Assembly: GCA_009760855.2 (NCBI GenBank)
Contig: WPIO01000003.1
Span: 13,999,001-14,063,000, forward strand
Direction: 5' to 3'
Length of the DNA: 64,000 nt
Source of the DNA: Cristatella mucedo
Taxonomy: Eukaryota > Bryozoa > Phylactolaemata > Cristatellidae
A model generated the notes under the pieces. The model had not been told where the DNA came from, ran no database searches, and saw only the letters and a program-made list of their open reading frames with translations. Below are positions 1 to 23,402 of the stretch, one piece after another. Each line of letters begins with the position of its first letter. Within the stretch, counting starts at the first letter, position 1. Made by a program: the position numbers and the translations under genes.

Positions 1-97
1 CTTTTCTATTGGCCCCATATGGAATGTGGAAGCTCGAATAGCCAGTCATGCAAGCTCTTCAAGCCCAGCATCAGAGGCCAATGCTTTCGGCCTAAGC

Positions 98-345
98 AAT
101 GGATGACAGCCTAGGAGTGTATGCCAGCCTAGGCGATGGTTGCCAGCCAAGGCGATGGATGCCAGCCTAGGCGATGGATGCCAGCCTAGGCGATGGATGA
201 CAGCCTAGGCGATGGATGACAGCCTAGGCGATGGATGCCAGCCTAGGCAATGGATACATGCCTAGGCAATAGATGCCAGCTTATTTGATGGATGCCAGCC
301 TAGGTGATGGATGCCAGCCTAGGCACTGGATGCCAATATAGGCAC
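98..345. repeat. 19-bp minisatellite
   Basis: About a dozen copies of a unit close to GATGGATGCCAGCCTAGGC. Spacing between successive GATGG starts is 19 bases (135, 154, 173). The middle copies are nearly identical; those after 260 are diverged. Confidence 0.9.
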
Positions 346-2165
346 TAGATGCCCTGTATGCGATGGATGCATGTCGAAGCGATTGTTGTAGATCTAAGCA
401 ATAGTTTCCCATCTGGGCTATACTACAAAGCTGGCTAACAGGCAGAGCCATCAAGCACTCGAAGCAACGACTAGCAGTATATTCTTAAGCTGCAGCAAGG
501 CTAGCCTATGTGGCCGGAGCCTGACGGCCACAACAGCAGCCATGTGCTCTTACCAACTTGCGTTCCAGTGTAGGAGTGCAGCTGGCAGATGCTGCACCGG
601 AGCTGCTTGCTGTCTGTCTAGCTGGTCGTGCCGTGTCAGACAACTCTGCCGCCTGCTTTGCATGCTAGGAAGTGTGGAGGCGGAAATGAGTGTAGGCGTC
701 CACAGTAAGTGAGCTGCTGCGCAGGCATGACTCAGCGACGAAGACGAGAAGCAGCTTTTGTCCATGCAACTCCAGGAAAGTGAGCAAACGAGCCCAGCAG
801 AATTACAGGAAAGGGAATCACATGCAGCAGTGCTGAGGGTGGCCTGGCTCAATAGATAGGCACAAGCATAGCCAGTGTTTCGACCAATTAATTGCAGGTC
901 AGGCATAATCACCATGACAAAAGAACAGCATGCCAGATCCAGTGTAGGAACAAGCCAGACAAGACTGGCCAGCTCATAGACACTTTAAACCATTCATTAC
1001 CAATGATAATAATAACAATTTCCACACAAAAAGTAATGCATTAAGAAATTACTGCAAAACATGTCTAACCCGGAAGTACACCGAAAGTAATACAACTTAA
1101 AATTGAAAAATTAATGATCTCTCCATCATATTCGACTGATGTCCAAACCTGCTTAAACTTGGTACATCAAGATACCTGTTGCAGCTTGTTGAGATACACG
1201 TTTGTCACTTTTAAATAGCTTTATTAACAGTGTAGACGTGTACCTTGTAAATTCCATAATTCGGGTCTCTACTGCACGGACCATCTAATGTCCTTAAACA
1301 GTATATTCTGCAATCACGAACAATTATAGCAAAATGTATCCAACCAAAATTAGAAACAAGCCACTGCAGCAGTGCACAAGCAGAGCTAAAGTCACATTTA
1401 AAATTTCATGCTGATGTATCAAATATTGGCTGAGTTGTGGAGTCTATTAAACACAAAGTTACAGTGTAAATGAAGCATTTTAAAAGTCATAAGAATGTAC
1501 TCGACAAGCTGCAAACATGAATCTCGATTTACCAAGGTTAAAAAAACTGGTACACAAGTCAAATACGATGCAAAAATCAGTAAATTTGGTATTTTAAGTT
1601 ATGTTGTTTCCGAGATACTTCTGGTTTAGGTGTTTTTCGCAGTCATTTTTAATGCTTTCCTTTTATGCAAACGTCGTCAAAACATCAGACCCCATTTCTA
1701 ACATGTTTATCTTTTGGAAGGTACCCCAAACAATTATTTCCTTGTGTGACTAATCTTGTCAGTACTTTCTCGACATTTATGACAGACGAGAACCGAATCT
1801 CTATGAATGTGCGTTACAACTCGCTACAAGAGAAGCAATAACCAAGAGTAACTCAAAAGAAGGTATTATGCTTAGACGAGCATGCAAAAGCATGTAGAAG
1901 CATCATGCTTAGACCATCATGCAAAAGCAAAAGGTACGCGACCGTGGTGAGTAGGACGTATTTGATACAGCAGGTGTGTCGGCATAAAACTGTAAGCAGG
2001 TACTATGGAAAAAGTATGGTCTTAATCATCCTCGAGGTAACCTGTGAGCTCGTAGATCCAGGGTGGCATACCCCATAAATGCATGTAGCCTCTTAAGCCC
2101 CACATGATCTGTACACCCACAGGTAAGATACAAATTCAGCTAGGGACTGAACAAAATTAATACCC

Positions 2166-2349
2166 TGATGGTTTCCCATTCAACCACTAGTTGCTTTTAT
2201 GACCTTGGTCCTGAGGTCGTGGGTTTGATTCCTGCAGTGGGCGATCCTTTATCGCCATTGCAAGCGGTGGTGATAGCCATCAAGGCTGTTCTGTCGCTAT
2301 ACAAAAAGAGGCTGTTTAAGCAGCTAGGATTATTATTATTATTATTTAT
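2166..2349 (+). mobile_element. SINE-2, tRNA-derived, with (ATT)n tail
   Basis: A tRNA-like head contains a B box (GGGTTTGATTCC near 2219-2230). The SINE-2 body follows (GATAGCCATCAAGGCTGTTC, then TGTCGCTATA and AGGCTGTTTAAGCAGCT), ending in a short ATT repeat. Same family as the copies at 7527, 8250 and 41275. Confidence 0.75.
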
Positions 2350-3069
2350 TAGAGCACAACGAAGGCACTCAGCGGGAGGGGATGGTAATGCCAACGGCAG
2401 GTGTACCGACATGCCTGTCATTGAGAAGGCATCACCCCAGGAGTAGCAGCCTAACAGTTGGTGTACTACTATCATGCTGCACAGAGCATGCAAGCTTTCG
2501 GCTTCGCAAAGGACCACTATCGACCACCACCCACAGCAATGCAGGCAAGCAGAGTGCTAAAACGGCTAGCAGCTGAACAAGCACATAGCACAGCCGATTG
2601 GGGTAATCATTCTTATGTATGCACATTGTCTGCCAAGCATCTACTGTTTTGTCACCACCTGCGAGTTTTGTTGGCACTAACAAATCTTTGTTCACAGTTC
2701 ATTAAGTTGGCTAGAAGGACACCAGAATAGGATTGATGGTTCCTCCAGATATGATTGTTCACGGGATACAGCAGTAAAAAACAAGTTAACATTTAACAGA
2801 CAGCTCTACCAACTCAAAACACGAAAAAAGCATTAGAAAAGCCAGAATGCTCTCGAAGGCAGACAATGAGAATGCATTTTTCAATCGGCTAGCAGAATTA
2901 TAAAATACTGCAATTTTTAAAATAGCTAGAATCTGTAACCATCTGAATGTTTGCCATGTCTTAAATATGAACAACAGAGGTCAAGCTAGCAGTACTGCTT
3001 CAGGTAAACGGTGAACGATATTAACTTCAGAACCAAGCCAGCATTCAAGATTACACATTTCATAGACTA

Positions 3070-3500
3070 TGCATACATTTATGAGATCACATATGCAAAA
3101 CTCTGCAGCCAGGCTTGTTTGTCATGAACATGACAACTGCCACATTGCATCACTTCTCTCGAATCTGCACTCGCTAGATCAAACAATAATGCAGCTTCAA
3201 GGTTCTGTCAAATATCTTTACGACCTTTCAGTCTCTTGCTCTGGCCTAGCTATCTCAATCACTTTCCAATTAGGCCCCCAATATCACCTGCTCTTCTGAC
3301 TGTGGTCGTTTTGTTGTGCTTATAATGAACTTCAAATCATTTGGACACCATGCCTTCACATGCTATGATTCAAAGCTTGGAACTCACTGCCTCTATGACA
3401 TCACATCATCTCCAGATCTGAAGACATTTTCCTGATTGGCATGTTCCCTTTTCAGCATATATAATATGCCTACTACTTGTTTTGGTTTTCTTGAGGTCCC
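3070..3500 (+). mobile_element. Degenerate LINE family A (L2-like) fragment
   Basis: Broken reading QNSAARLVC..., a hallmark of the region after the L2 reverse transcriptase, followed by diverged versions of the family's 3' section (GGAACTCACTGCC near 3379). Many stops and gaps. Confidence 0.6.
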
Positions 3501-3959
3501 GCATAAATGTTTTATTATATATATTATTATATTATATGTTATATTACATTATTATTATATTAAAGATTTATATTGTGGCAACTAAACAACCACATGCTCA
3601 TGGTACCAATTAAGGAGATTATAAATTGTGGGCTTGCTTTGCTTTTTGTTTGAGAAGTACTTGCTCATTGTTATTTGAAAGTTTGGGGGCATTTCGCCTT
3701 CGGTTTTGAGAAAATCTCCCAAAAATAGTCGATGCAGTATTGACCAGACTTTTGGGTGGTAGTATACACACAGTACATAGAAACTCATCGCCAAAAATCA
3801 AAGCAGTACGACAGCCTCAGCCATAGCAGCTACAATGTTGGATAAATGATTGGATTTTCCAAGATGGTATGTATATAAGAGCACCGCATAACGCTCAAAA
3901 TGTTTATTTAATAAGGCAACCAAGCAAATGGGTATCAAGCTAATTCTGAGGAGTTTAAA

Positions 3960-4541
3960 AAAAATGTCCCCCACCTTGATTCCTTATAACCTCTCTTACT
4001 AGCTCTGGCTCAGAGACCACAAGCTTCATTGTTGTCTCCTCTGCTGTACTGCTACACAGTGCCTGGACTTTTGAGAAAAGGTTAGCAGCTGAGGTAGGCT
4101 GATCATGACACATTAGTCGACGATCTGCATCTACAGTCCGATAAATGTTCAACTGGGTTCAAATCACTACACTGGCTGGGCCACTGCATCGATATCACTC
4201 CAGACTAAGCGGAGAAGCGTTTTACCGACCTGGTAGTGAGGTTGGGGTCGGTGTCTTGTTTCCAAATGTACCCCAAGTGGTTTGCTGCTACAAGGCAGTC
4301 CGAGTTCTTGGACCGCTCTAAGGTAAAAAGGCTGGTACATCGTACCCTCAATACGAAGCTTCTCCGACCCCTTTTGCAGAACAGCAACCCCAAACCATGA
4401 CTGATTTTTCGTAGAATTTCACGGCCAATGCAAGCACTCTGGACCTCAGGACCTGGCTTACCTTCCCGGAGGCTATTCCTTACTCTTCACATGACATTGA
4501 CAAACTGCGCGAACTGGCAATCGTCAGTCCATAAAACGTTT
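3960..4541 (-). pseudogene. Tc1/mariner-type transposase fossil
   Basis: On the minus strand, broken frames read in order LWTDDCQF, then WKQDTDPNLTTRSVKRF, then MQWPSQCSDLNPVEHL. These correspond to the DDE domain of Tc1-like transposases (first D in SDE/TDD, second D in QDNDPKH, and WPSQSPDLNPIE). Stops and a frame change between blocks show it is dead. It directly abuts a LINE copy starting near 4542. Confidence 0.8.
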
Positions 4542-6024
4542 TATGCTTTGATCCCTCCCAGCCCTCCAGAACGCCGAGTTCTCTCAACTCCCTTGCTGTA
4601 TGTATTGATGACATCTGCACATGAATGGTGGCAAATTTTCTTAAATTGAATGATAAAACCAACTTACTAGTTATGGGCAAACCAAGTGTGATTCAGAAAT
4701 TGGAAAGGCTAACGCTCAAAATCAGTTCTGCCAGCATATTTCAGGCTGAATCTGCACGAAATCTAGGCTTCATGTTCCAAAGTGACCTTTCATTGGACGA
4801 CCACATCAGCTCCACAGTCAAGTCTGCCTACTTTCAGCTTCATAACATTGCTAAAATTCGAGGTTGTGTTGTGAGCATGTGGGCGCGCATATTGCTAAAC
4901 AGCAAACGACTTGGAGCACTCAACATTGTTTAATCAACAACTCTGGTCTGCAGACGTAAATGCTAACGGTGCTTCCTGACGTCTGTGCCAAGGAATGCTA
5001 CACTCTGATTGGCCAGCGCCGTTGCTAGCTCCAGCAGCAGAATCGCTAAGCCTCGATTGGTCAGTTAAGGTCAGGAGGCCCCCCCCCCCCCCCCCGCCTA
5101 GAACCGGCAGACAACATCTAGGTGCATCACTGTCGTAGGCTGGGCCCCCCCCCCCTAGAACCGGCAGACAACATCTAGGTGCATCACTATCGTAGGCTGG
5201 GGTATGCATTCTCTATTACGATCTAAACACTTGTTTAGACAGGGATACCACATCTAAATTGGTCCATGCATTTGTGACATCCTTTCTTGACTTCTGTAAC
5301 TCACTGCTTGCTGGTCTACCGGCATGTGCAATTAGGTGCTTACAGCTGGTGCAAAACTCAGCAGCTAGGCTTGTCTGTCGTGAGCCTCGCAATTGCCACA
5401 TCACACCACTTCTCACCAACCTGCACTGGCCACCAGTCAAGCAAAGCATCGACTTCAAGGTTTTGTCCCTCATTTTTTTGGGTCACTTCATTCTTTGGCT
5501 CCAGTCTACCTATCAGATTTATGTCACTCACTTTTAGGTCACTTCATTCTTTGGCTCCAGCCTATCTCTCTGATCTACTCCCCCAACATGCCAAGCATCG
5601 TACCACCCGCTTTTCGGAAGCCAATAGTTTACCAATACCTCGTACAAACCTCAAATCCTTTGGAGACTATGCATTAAGTTCGTATGCTCCCAAAGCCTGG
5701 AACTCACACCCGACTTATGTCACAACATCTCTTGACTTGACCACATTGAAAAAAACCCCATAAAACACACCTATTTAGGACAGCATTTAGTGGGTCCACG
5801 TGATTTGCCCGTTATGTGCTTATGCGTGCTGACACTGTGCATGCTGCCACCAACCGCACTTGCATACTGACCCTGTGCATATCACCCCTAATCATGTTAT
5901 TCATGTTGTTAATCAAGCATAATATTACTCGCCATTCAATTGGGTTTCCCTTTGAAGCAAATGTAAAGCGCCTAGAAAGAGATTGAGTTCTCTGAGGGCA
6001 CTTTATCAAGTGTATTATTATTAC

Positions 6025-6058
<34 letters not shown>
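4542..6058 (+). mobile_element. LINE family A (L2-like) copy, 3' part, with an insert
   Basis: Encodes the end of the reverse transcriptase region ([39 protein letters not shown]) and the L2-type C-terminus ([15 protein letters not shown], then LHWPPVK and [11 protein letters not shown]). It ends in AAAGCGCCTAGAAAGAGATT, then TTATCAAGTG and (ATT)n. An unrelated insert of about 365 bases lies at about 4861-5228. A short local duplication of TTCATTCTTTGGCTCCAG occurs near 5490-5560. Frameshifted and dead. Confidence 0.88.
4861..5228. mobile_element. Unclassified insert inside LINE copy
   Basis: Sequence not found in the other copies splits LINE family A between the AACATTGCTAAAATTCG and TGTTTAGACAGGGATACC blocks. 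It contains two runs of C, each followed by TAGAACCGGCAGACAACATC and a shared further stretch (about 5081-5140 and 5144-5199), a local tandem duplication. No terminal repeats were confirmed. Confidence 0.5.
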
Positions 6059-6061
<3 letters not shown>

Positions 6062-6522
6062 GATCTAATCCCACAACCAGGCTAAGCATCACACCACCCG
6101 CTTTTCGGAATCTAACTGTTTACCCATACCTCGTGTATACCTCAAATTCTTTGGAGACCATGCATTTAGTTCGTATGCTCCCAAAGCCTGGAACTCACTC
6201 CCGACCTGCGTCACGACATCTCCTGATTTGTCAACACTTAAAAAGAAACCAACACGCACCTATTTATGACAGCATTTAGTGGGTCTCTGTGATTCTTCCA
6301 TTATGTGCTTATGCGTGCTGACACTGTTGCATGATGCCACTAACCACACTTGCAAGCTGACCCTGTGCATGCCACCCCTAACCATGCGATTCTTGCTGTT
6401 TATTGAGCATGCTACCACTTTTTAACCATTCAATCGTGCTTCCTCTGCAGCAATCGTAAAGCGCCTAGAAACAGATTAAGTTCTCTCAGGGTGCCTTATC
6501 AAATTTATTATTATTATTATTA
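6062..6522 (+). mobile_element. LINE family A, 5'-truncated copy
   Basis: Begins directly after the (ATT)n tail of the previous copy, at AGATCTAATCCCACAACCAG, and runs to its own tail (AAAGCGCCTAGAAACAGATT, then ATTATT). It is typical of incomplete reverse transcription and was probably inserted at the tail of the older copy. Confidence 0.85.
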
Positions 6523-7526
6523 CTCCATTGTTCCACCGTCCAGTGTTCATGGTCATAAGCCTATTGCAAATCAGCTTTGTACCGACTGGTTAGCACAGCA
6601 TTGGGTTTGCCACACACCGAAAGATGTCCCTATTAGCAAGCCTTCTAACTACCGTTTTGTCACTAATGTCTGTTCCCATGGGTTCTTTAAATGACCGTGT
6701 AAGGTCTCCAAGAGTAGCAGTGACAAGCACCACCATCTTGATCAGCCAGCCACCACTAGCATTTGTCACGTGAAGCCAACTAGATGCTGCCACCTGAGCT
6801 ACCAAACCGATCTCAAGGTATTTCTTAAGTTTATAGCAGACGATAAGCTCATTATTCTGAAGCTTTCATCCAATCTCCCTGTTGCATTGTTAATGCATCT
6901 CATTAAAGAAAAACTGAAAACAAGGAGTGTTCATTCAGCCTGCATCCACTGCCGACCTTTTCAATACAAATCTGGCCCCGTGCCATGTGCTGTAGCAGAG
7001 GAGTCAATGCAGAAGCTCGAGGTCTCTATACCTGGGCATTTATGGACGTCATTAAGATTTGTGGTAGGGCAATGCATAATAAACACACATACCAACAGCA
7101 GTTGGTTTCTTGTGGGCTGCTACTAAATTTTTTCGCATGCTGCAATCAACTTTTGCATGCCAAGCATCCTAGGAAATCTTCTGTTTACCCTAACGGAGAA
7201 ACAGTCATGGCAGACTTTTTGCTATTCTGTGTATATAATTTCACTTCACGTATCACCCATGCTGTAGTGCTTTCTGGAGGCACGAGGCAGAGCACTCAGC
7301 AGGACATCTGCATGAACAGCTGTCCGGTGACAAAGCAGCCAACAGGCCTACTAGAGAGACACAGACCCTTCTAGACAAGTGGAAGTGGTCAATTTCAAAA
7401 TGGCTGCTCACCAAGCAGTGCTATTAAAAAAGCCAGACAACAAAAAGAAAAGGTGGTGCTAATGCTCAAGTATCAGGGACCCAGGCACTTAAGGCCCATC
7501 CAACATAAAACATCATGCCCATGGGT

Positions 7527-7710
7527 CTTAGCCTAGGAGGTACGGTGATTGCTCTTCACGACCCAGGTCGTTGGTTCAAGTCCTTCAGTGGGCGATTCTT
7601 TCTCGTGGCTGCAAACAGTGGATGATAGTTATTAAGGCTCTTCTGCTGCTAAATTTCTGCTGCTAAATTAATGCTAATTAATGATGCTGTTAAACCAGCT
7701 AAGCTTTATT
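7527..7710 (+). mobile_element. SINE-2, tRNA-derived
   Basis: Head with A-box-like TAGCCTAGGAGGT and B box GGTTCAAGTCC, then GGGCGATTCTTT and the body ATAGTTATTAAGGCTCTTCT and AAACCAGCTAAGC. A small internal duplication (CTGCTGCTAAAT) is present. Confidence 0.75.
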
Positions 7711-8249
7711 TTAGCTTCGATCAGGTGGATGCCATATTTCAAAGAAAGCACCCACAAAGCATCATATCAATTGAAAAGGCCATGCCTATGTCAGGCAGAC
7801 CACTTCTTCACAGAAGAATATTGACCTGAACTGGCCTCCCGAGGTCCTTTTAGTGGCTATTGATTGCAGACCAGTTAGACAGATAACCCACATGCCAATA
7901 CTAGACTTACAAGTATGCAATTAAGGGTATCTAGCTGGCAATTGCCTGCAGGCTTTCAGTCGAGTAGCAATCAGTGATAGCCAGACCAGCAGTGACTCCT
8001 TTATGCCTGCTCATTACACGTCCAATCAATGTACCCCTTGTGCATCCAGCAGCTTTTTCTACTGCTAAAAAGAGGTGGGTAGAACTGTGCACATGACAGG
8101 GGCAGATCAAACCAGTCAGCAAGCAAGGGCAACACAAAAAGAGAAAACCTTTAACAATGACAATTCTTCTTTTCAATGCCGAAATGGTCACACAAGGATA
8201 AGTCAGTATTCGATGGATTAAGTATGCAACCAAAGAGTAATGCACAGAG

Positions 8250-8408
8250 AGCAACTTAGCCCAGTGATAAGGGGCTTGCCTTTCCTGACCCAGGTCGCAG
8301 GTTCGAATCCTGCAACAGGCAATTAATTCGTTGCCCACAGCAAGTGGGACTGATAGCCGCTGAAGCTCTTCTGTCCCTATATAAATGAAGCTGTTCAATC
8401 AACTGAAC
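8250..8408 (+). mobile_element. SINE-2, tRNA-derived, well preserved head
   Basis: A box TAGCCCAGTGATAAGG and a perfect B box GGTTCGAATCC (8300-8310), then CAATTAATTCGTTGCCCACA and the family body AAGCTCTTCTGTCCCTATAT, AATGAAGCTGTTCAATCAAC. It is not a tRNA gene: there is no complete cloverleaf and it continues into the SINE body. Confidence 0.85.
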
Positions 8409-11184
8409 TACTTTACCGTGGGAGTGACACACCGAACAACTCGAAGTGGGAGTGACACAACATCCACGATAGCTCTTTAGTACAACGTGTGACACTGCAT
8501 AATGTTGTGAACACCTGGACCCAGTGATACACCAATAAGTATTCGATCTAACGATCAGCTAATGGCTAAGAACATAGCAGCACGAAAGCTGTTGTTAAAC
8601 AAATTAACACGCAAACATATGTGCACGTACACACCATACCGAAATCTAGAGTAGAGGGTTTATACAAGTACAAAGCACAAGGGCAGAATGTGATATCTAT
8701 GGAAAGAAAATAAAAAACCACCAAGGTTATCTTGATGGAAATAAAGGCCCAGAATACTTCCTTATAAAAAACAGCCAGAGAATGTCGATAAAAAGATTGC
8801 AACGTTAAAGCTGACACAGCCATGCCCTAGGCTGTGTACTCCCATCTTGCGATTTGGATTTAAAAAAAAAACCGGGAAGCCATACAGTGTCGACAGCTGG
8901 CATGCCCACGGAAGCTCAAAAACGTTACTGTCTAGTCATAAGCTGACCACGATACTAGGCAATTCTTTCACCAAAGGAAAAGAGGAAAAGACCAAGCACA
9001 TTCCTTGCTTCAAGATCAACCCATTTGGACCATAAGTCTTTTCCTTGCCATGTTCAGAGTAGCCTATGAAGAATGTTCAGTTATAAGGCACCGGTCATTC
9101 GAGTTTGGTTACCGACATGCTGGTCTGCACCACACAGCCAGGATTAAGCTGAAGAGGGGCCAGATCATGGAGTTACCAGGAGCAGCCAATAACAGTAAGA
9201 TTGGAGGGCATGTTGGCTACAGAAAACATCATGCCTTCAGGTGGAGGTTCCAAAACACCCCTCCAGGACACTTCTGACCTAATGGGGATGCTTGCAGGTG
9301 GGAGAACCGGATGAGGCAGGCACCCTAACAAGCCACAAGCCTCGGCTGCACCGAGGGACCTGCATGGCAAGGGGTCCTGTTCTCCATCTTTCTTAGTGAT
9401 GTGCACACACAACCAAGCAGATCACCAATGACAGCAAATGACAGCTGTCAAAATCCTAATGGCCTCGGTGGCAGCCATGACTGCTAATGGGTGGTGACTG
9501 GTGAGCACCCGACCACTGACAAAGGCAGCAAGCCAGCAGTCCAGACACCCTACCACAGACTTTGTCTGCAGCTCGAGCAACTATGCACACTCTAGACTTT
9601 GCACGGTCAACTGCATTTAAATTAACCCTACATTTGAAGTGACAGTTAGATGCAAACAGTACTAGGCACTAACCTTGAACTTGAAGCAGTCAATTTCCCA
9701 GGCTCTGCCTAGTGATACGGCATCAGGACTGATGCTCATTTAACTTTTCTCATACCCATCACGAGTTAGATTGAGCAAAGCACCCTTAAGTTAGGCACTG
9801 TTTTCCCATTTAAAAACTACGACAGCCACACCACTAAATGGCAGAAATGGGGGGGGGGGCAACTAACACCATGTAGGTGTCAAGTGGCTATCTCTACCGA
9901 TTCTGAACCCACAGCCAATGGTTCAATTCTGTTGGTGAGTTGGGGGGAGGTAGAATTCGCTTCCACCATAACAATGCTAAGATAGAAGATAATGCAATGC
10001 ACCAATAATAGGGAGGGATAGCTGATGTCACCGAGGCCTTGGTCACACAAAAAGGCATAACACTTGCCTTCACAGTGACGTCAGCACGAGCGCTATGTAT
10101 GAATGACTGCTGGAAATATTGTTTAGCTAAGATCACCGCCAGTACCAACTAGAGGAGGCAACAGCACCATAACGAGTGGCCATTTGCAACAGCTTCAAGC
10201 AAGCTTCCTGTGGCAACCACCTATTTGGGGAGAGGGTGAAATGCACTCATCGGGTAAGGAGTATAAACAAAAAGGAGTATAAACAAAAAGGGAGCCAAAT
10301 GCCATCCCAACAAGTGCCACTCACAGATGATTGAGACCAGCCAAGCTTTCCTGCTTGCTCATGCTGCCTACAGCCACCGGCTGAACAGCACACCCCAACC
10401 CCATCTTCCCATTCTTGTCTAGGATAGGATCTGATGCTGCAGCATACAAGGGCAGCAGCACGTAACCCACATGAGCAGGAGTGGTGGAAATGTGCCCGGC
10501 TGCTTCGAAGGCTTCTGCTGCTTCCTGGCTTCTACTGCACAGTGGAGTGCCTGGGCACACGGAGGCACTTTTTACAGCTGCGATTGCAGCAATCAGCTAA
10601 TCAGAAAGAACGGACTGCATTAAAAAACCAAAACAAGTAAATGCAACATCCTCATGACGAGAAAATAGGAATTACCAAAGCCAAGGCGGCGAGTCTCTCC
10701 ACGGCTCTAGTCACAGGAGAAGCAGAATGTGAAGGCCAAACAAACGTGCGTGTGAACGTGACTACTGAAGCTTTGCCGAACCGTTCTGCAAACTCGGAAT
10801 GATCGACTATAAGCCACAAAATGCAGCTTTTTTATGGGAACGAGCTTCATAAACAGATTGCAAAGTAGGGGATATCTTAATAGGGTTCAACACCAAAACT
10901 TAATGAGGCAAGAGAGAGCAGCTGATTGCCAGTAGCTAACATTTGACAGCAGTTGGTTTCCCCACAACTCACCCGGCAATAAAAGCTGGCATAATTAAAT
11001 AAGGTACAGAACAAACAGCTAGCCTAGAAGCACACACAGATGGTAGCACCAGGCCACCACTCAATACAGAACTCTAATTACAGCATTTTTAAGGAGGAGG
11101 CGACCAAGAACTTCAAGCCCATCTCTGTCGTCTGCATGTATGCATGCTAGTAAACATCTCTACTCCCTACAGAAATAAAGGCTA

Positions 11185-11445
11185 AGAAGGTATAACACTC
11201 AAGAGCCTGTTATTGCGCATTCACAGCCTAAGCAGCTTTTGGTGCGCATACGGTAGCCAATAGATTCCACCTCATGCAGAAAAGAGAAATTGAGAATGGT
11301 GGCTGAGTCCAGAAGACAGGTTAGGAAGCCATTAGCGTAGAAGTAGGACGGCTGGCAAGGGCGGGCCAGAGTAACCAACTGAAGATGTCGTAAGAACTGT
11401 GGAATTGAGTCTCATAGTCTAAAACCCACAGACCATACTCTTCTC
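11185..11445 (-). mobile_element. LINE family B tail fragment
   Basis: Shares CTTTTGGTGCGCATACGGTA with the fragment near 35360, and GCCAATAGATTC and nearby sequence with the family B copy at 30.2 kb. Minus-strand orientation. Confidence 0.6.
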
Positions 11446-11640
11446 CATCATACCTATCTCTACCCCTCGGCCCTAAATAAATCGGCTGAAAGAATGAACA
11501 ATGAAACAAATAACAATACTCTGAGCGGAATTCCTCACGGGTAAGCTAACACCGACATCCCACCTAGACCCTGGCAAGGAAGAAGAAGGCAACTCCAGGC
11601 TAATCATGCAATGCTTGCTCCGGATACGCACCGGTTTCTA

Positions 11641-22917
<11,277 letters not shown>

Positions 22918-23269
22918 TTTTACGGATTACGATCAAGTCATAGCTTGCTTCTCAGCGCTGCACGTTGCCGGATGACATCCTCGCAACGCAAGCGAACGCT
23001 AAACATAAAAAAATCCTCAAGCTAATCAAAGCACTGCCATTTTGGATAGCGGTGTAACCCGAATTCTTCCGGGAACTGTGGGCATTATCTCCCCGCGTTG
23101 CCGCAGTCTGGTGTTGGGTCTCGCTTTCCCGACTGTGGGGTTGCACGACATGCAGGTATACCTTGAGATGGGGTGACTAGTATGTTGAAGGCCGCATTCT
23201 TATGATTCCAACTTTAAGCGTGCTTCCGTGGATGCCATGCTGCAATGGTGAGTGTCGTCGCGATTCAGC

Positions 23270-23402
23270 ATGTTACATTCCTTCCAGAAAGCTGGCACTG
23301 CAATCGAGGAATGCTCGAAAGACGAATGGTTGAAGAAAATTAAGCAGGTGCAGGTTGGCCGGTTGGAGATGAATAGACTGATTATGAACTACCTCGAGAA
23401 AG
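23270..23402 (+). CDS. GID8: GID8 coding exon 1 (start and LisH beginning)
   Basis: This exon encodes the N-terminus through [20 protein letters not shown] to NYLEK and ends one base into a codon at the donor G|gtaatt. The start is uncertain. In the unspliced reading the first in-frame ATG is at 23270, with a TGA in frame at 23249-23251. Alternatively, ATG at 23245-23247 is followed directly by a good donor (gtgagt), and a polypyrimidine-AG acceptor ends at 23287. Removing those 40 bases joins ATG to AAA GCT GGC in frame and gives exactly 11 residues before KDEW, as in vertebrate GID8. Two upstream out-of-frame ATGs (23232 and 23237) are also present. Confidence 0.9.

Noticed and set aside
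98-345. CRISPR array
   Set aside because: Direct tandem units without spacers, in a eukaryotic intron.
8253-8330. tRNA gene suggested by perfect A and B boxes
   Set aside because: No complete cloverleaf; the boxes continue into a SINE-2 body shared with many other copies.
7931-8398. 155-codon minus-strand frame
   Set aside because: Runs through an antisense SINE-2; no recognisable domain.
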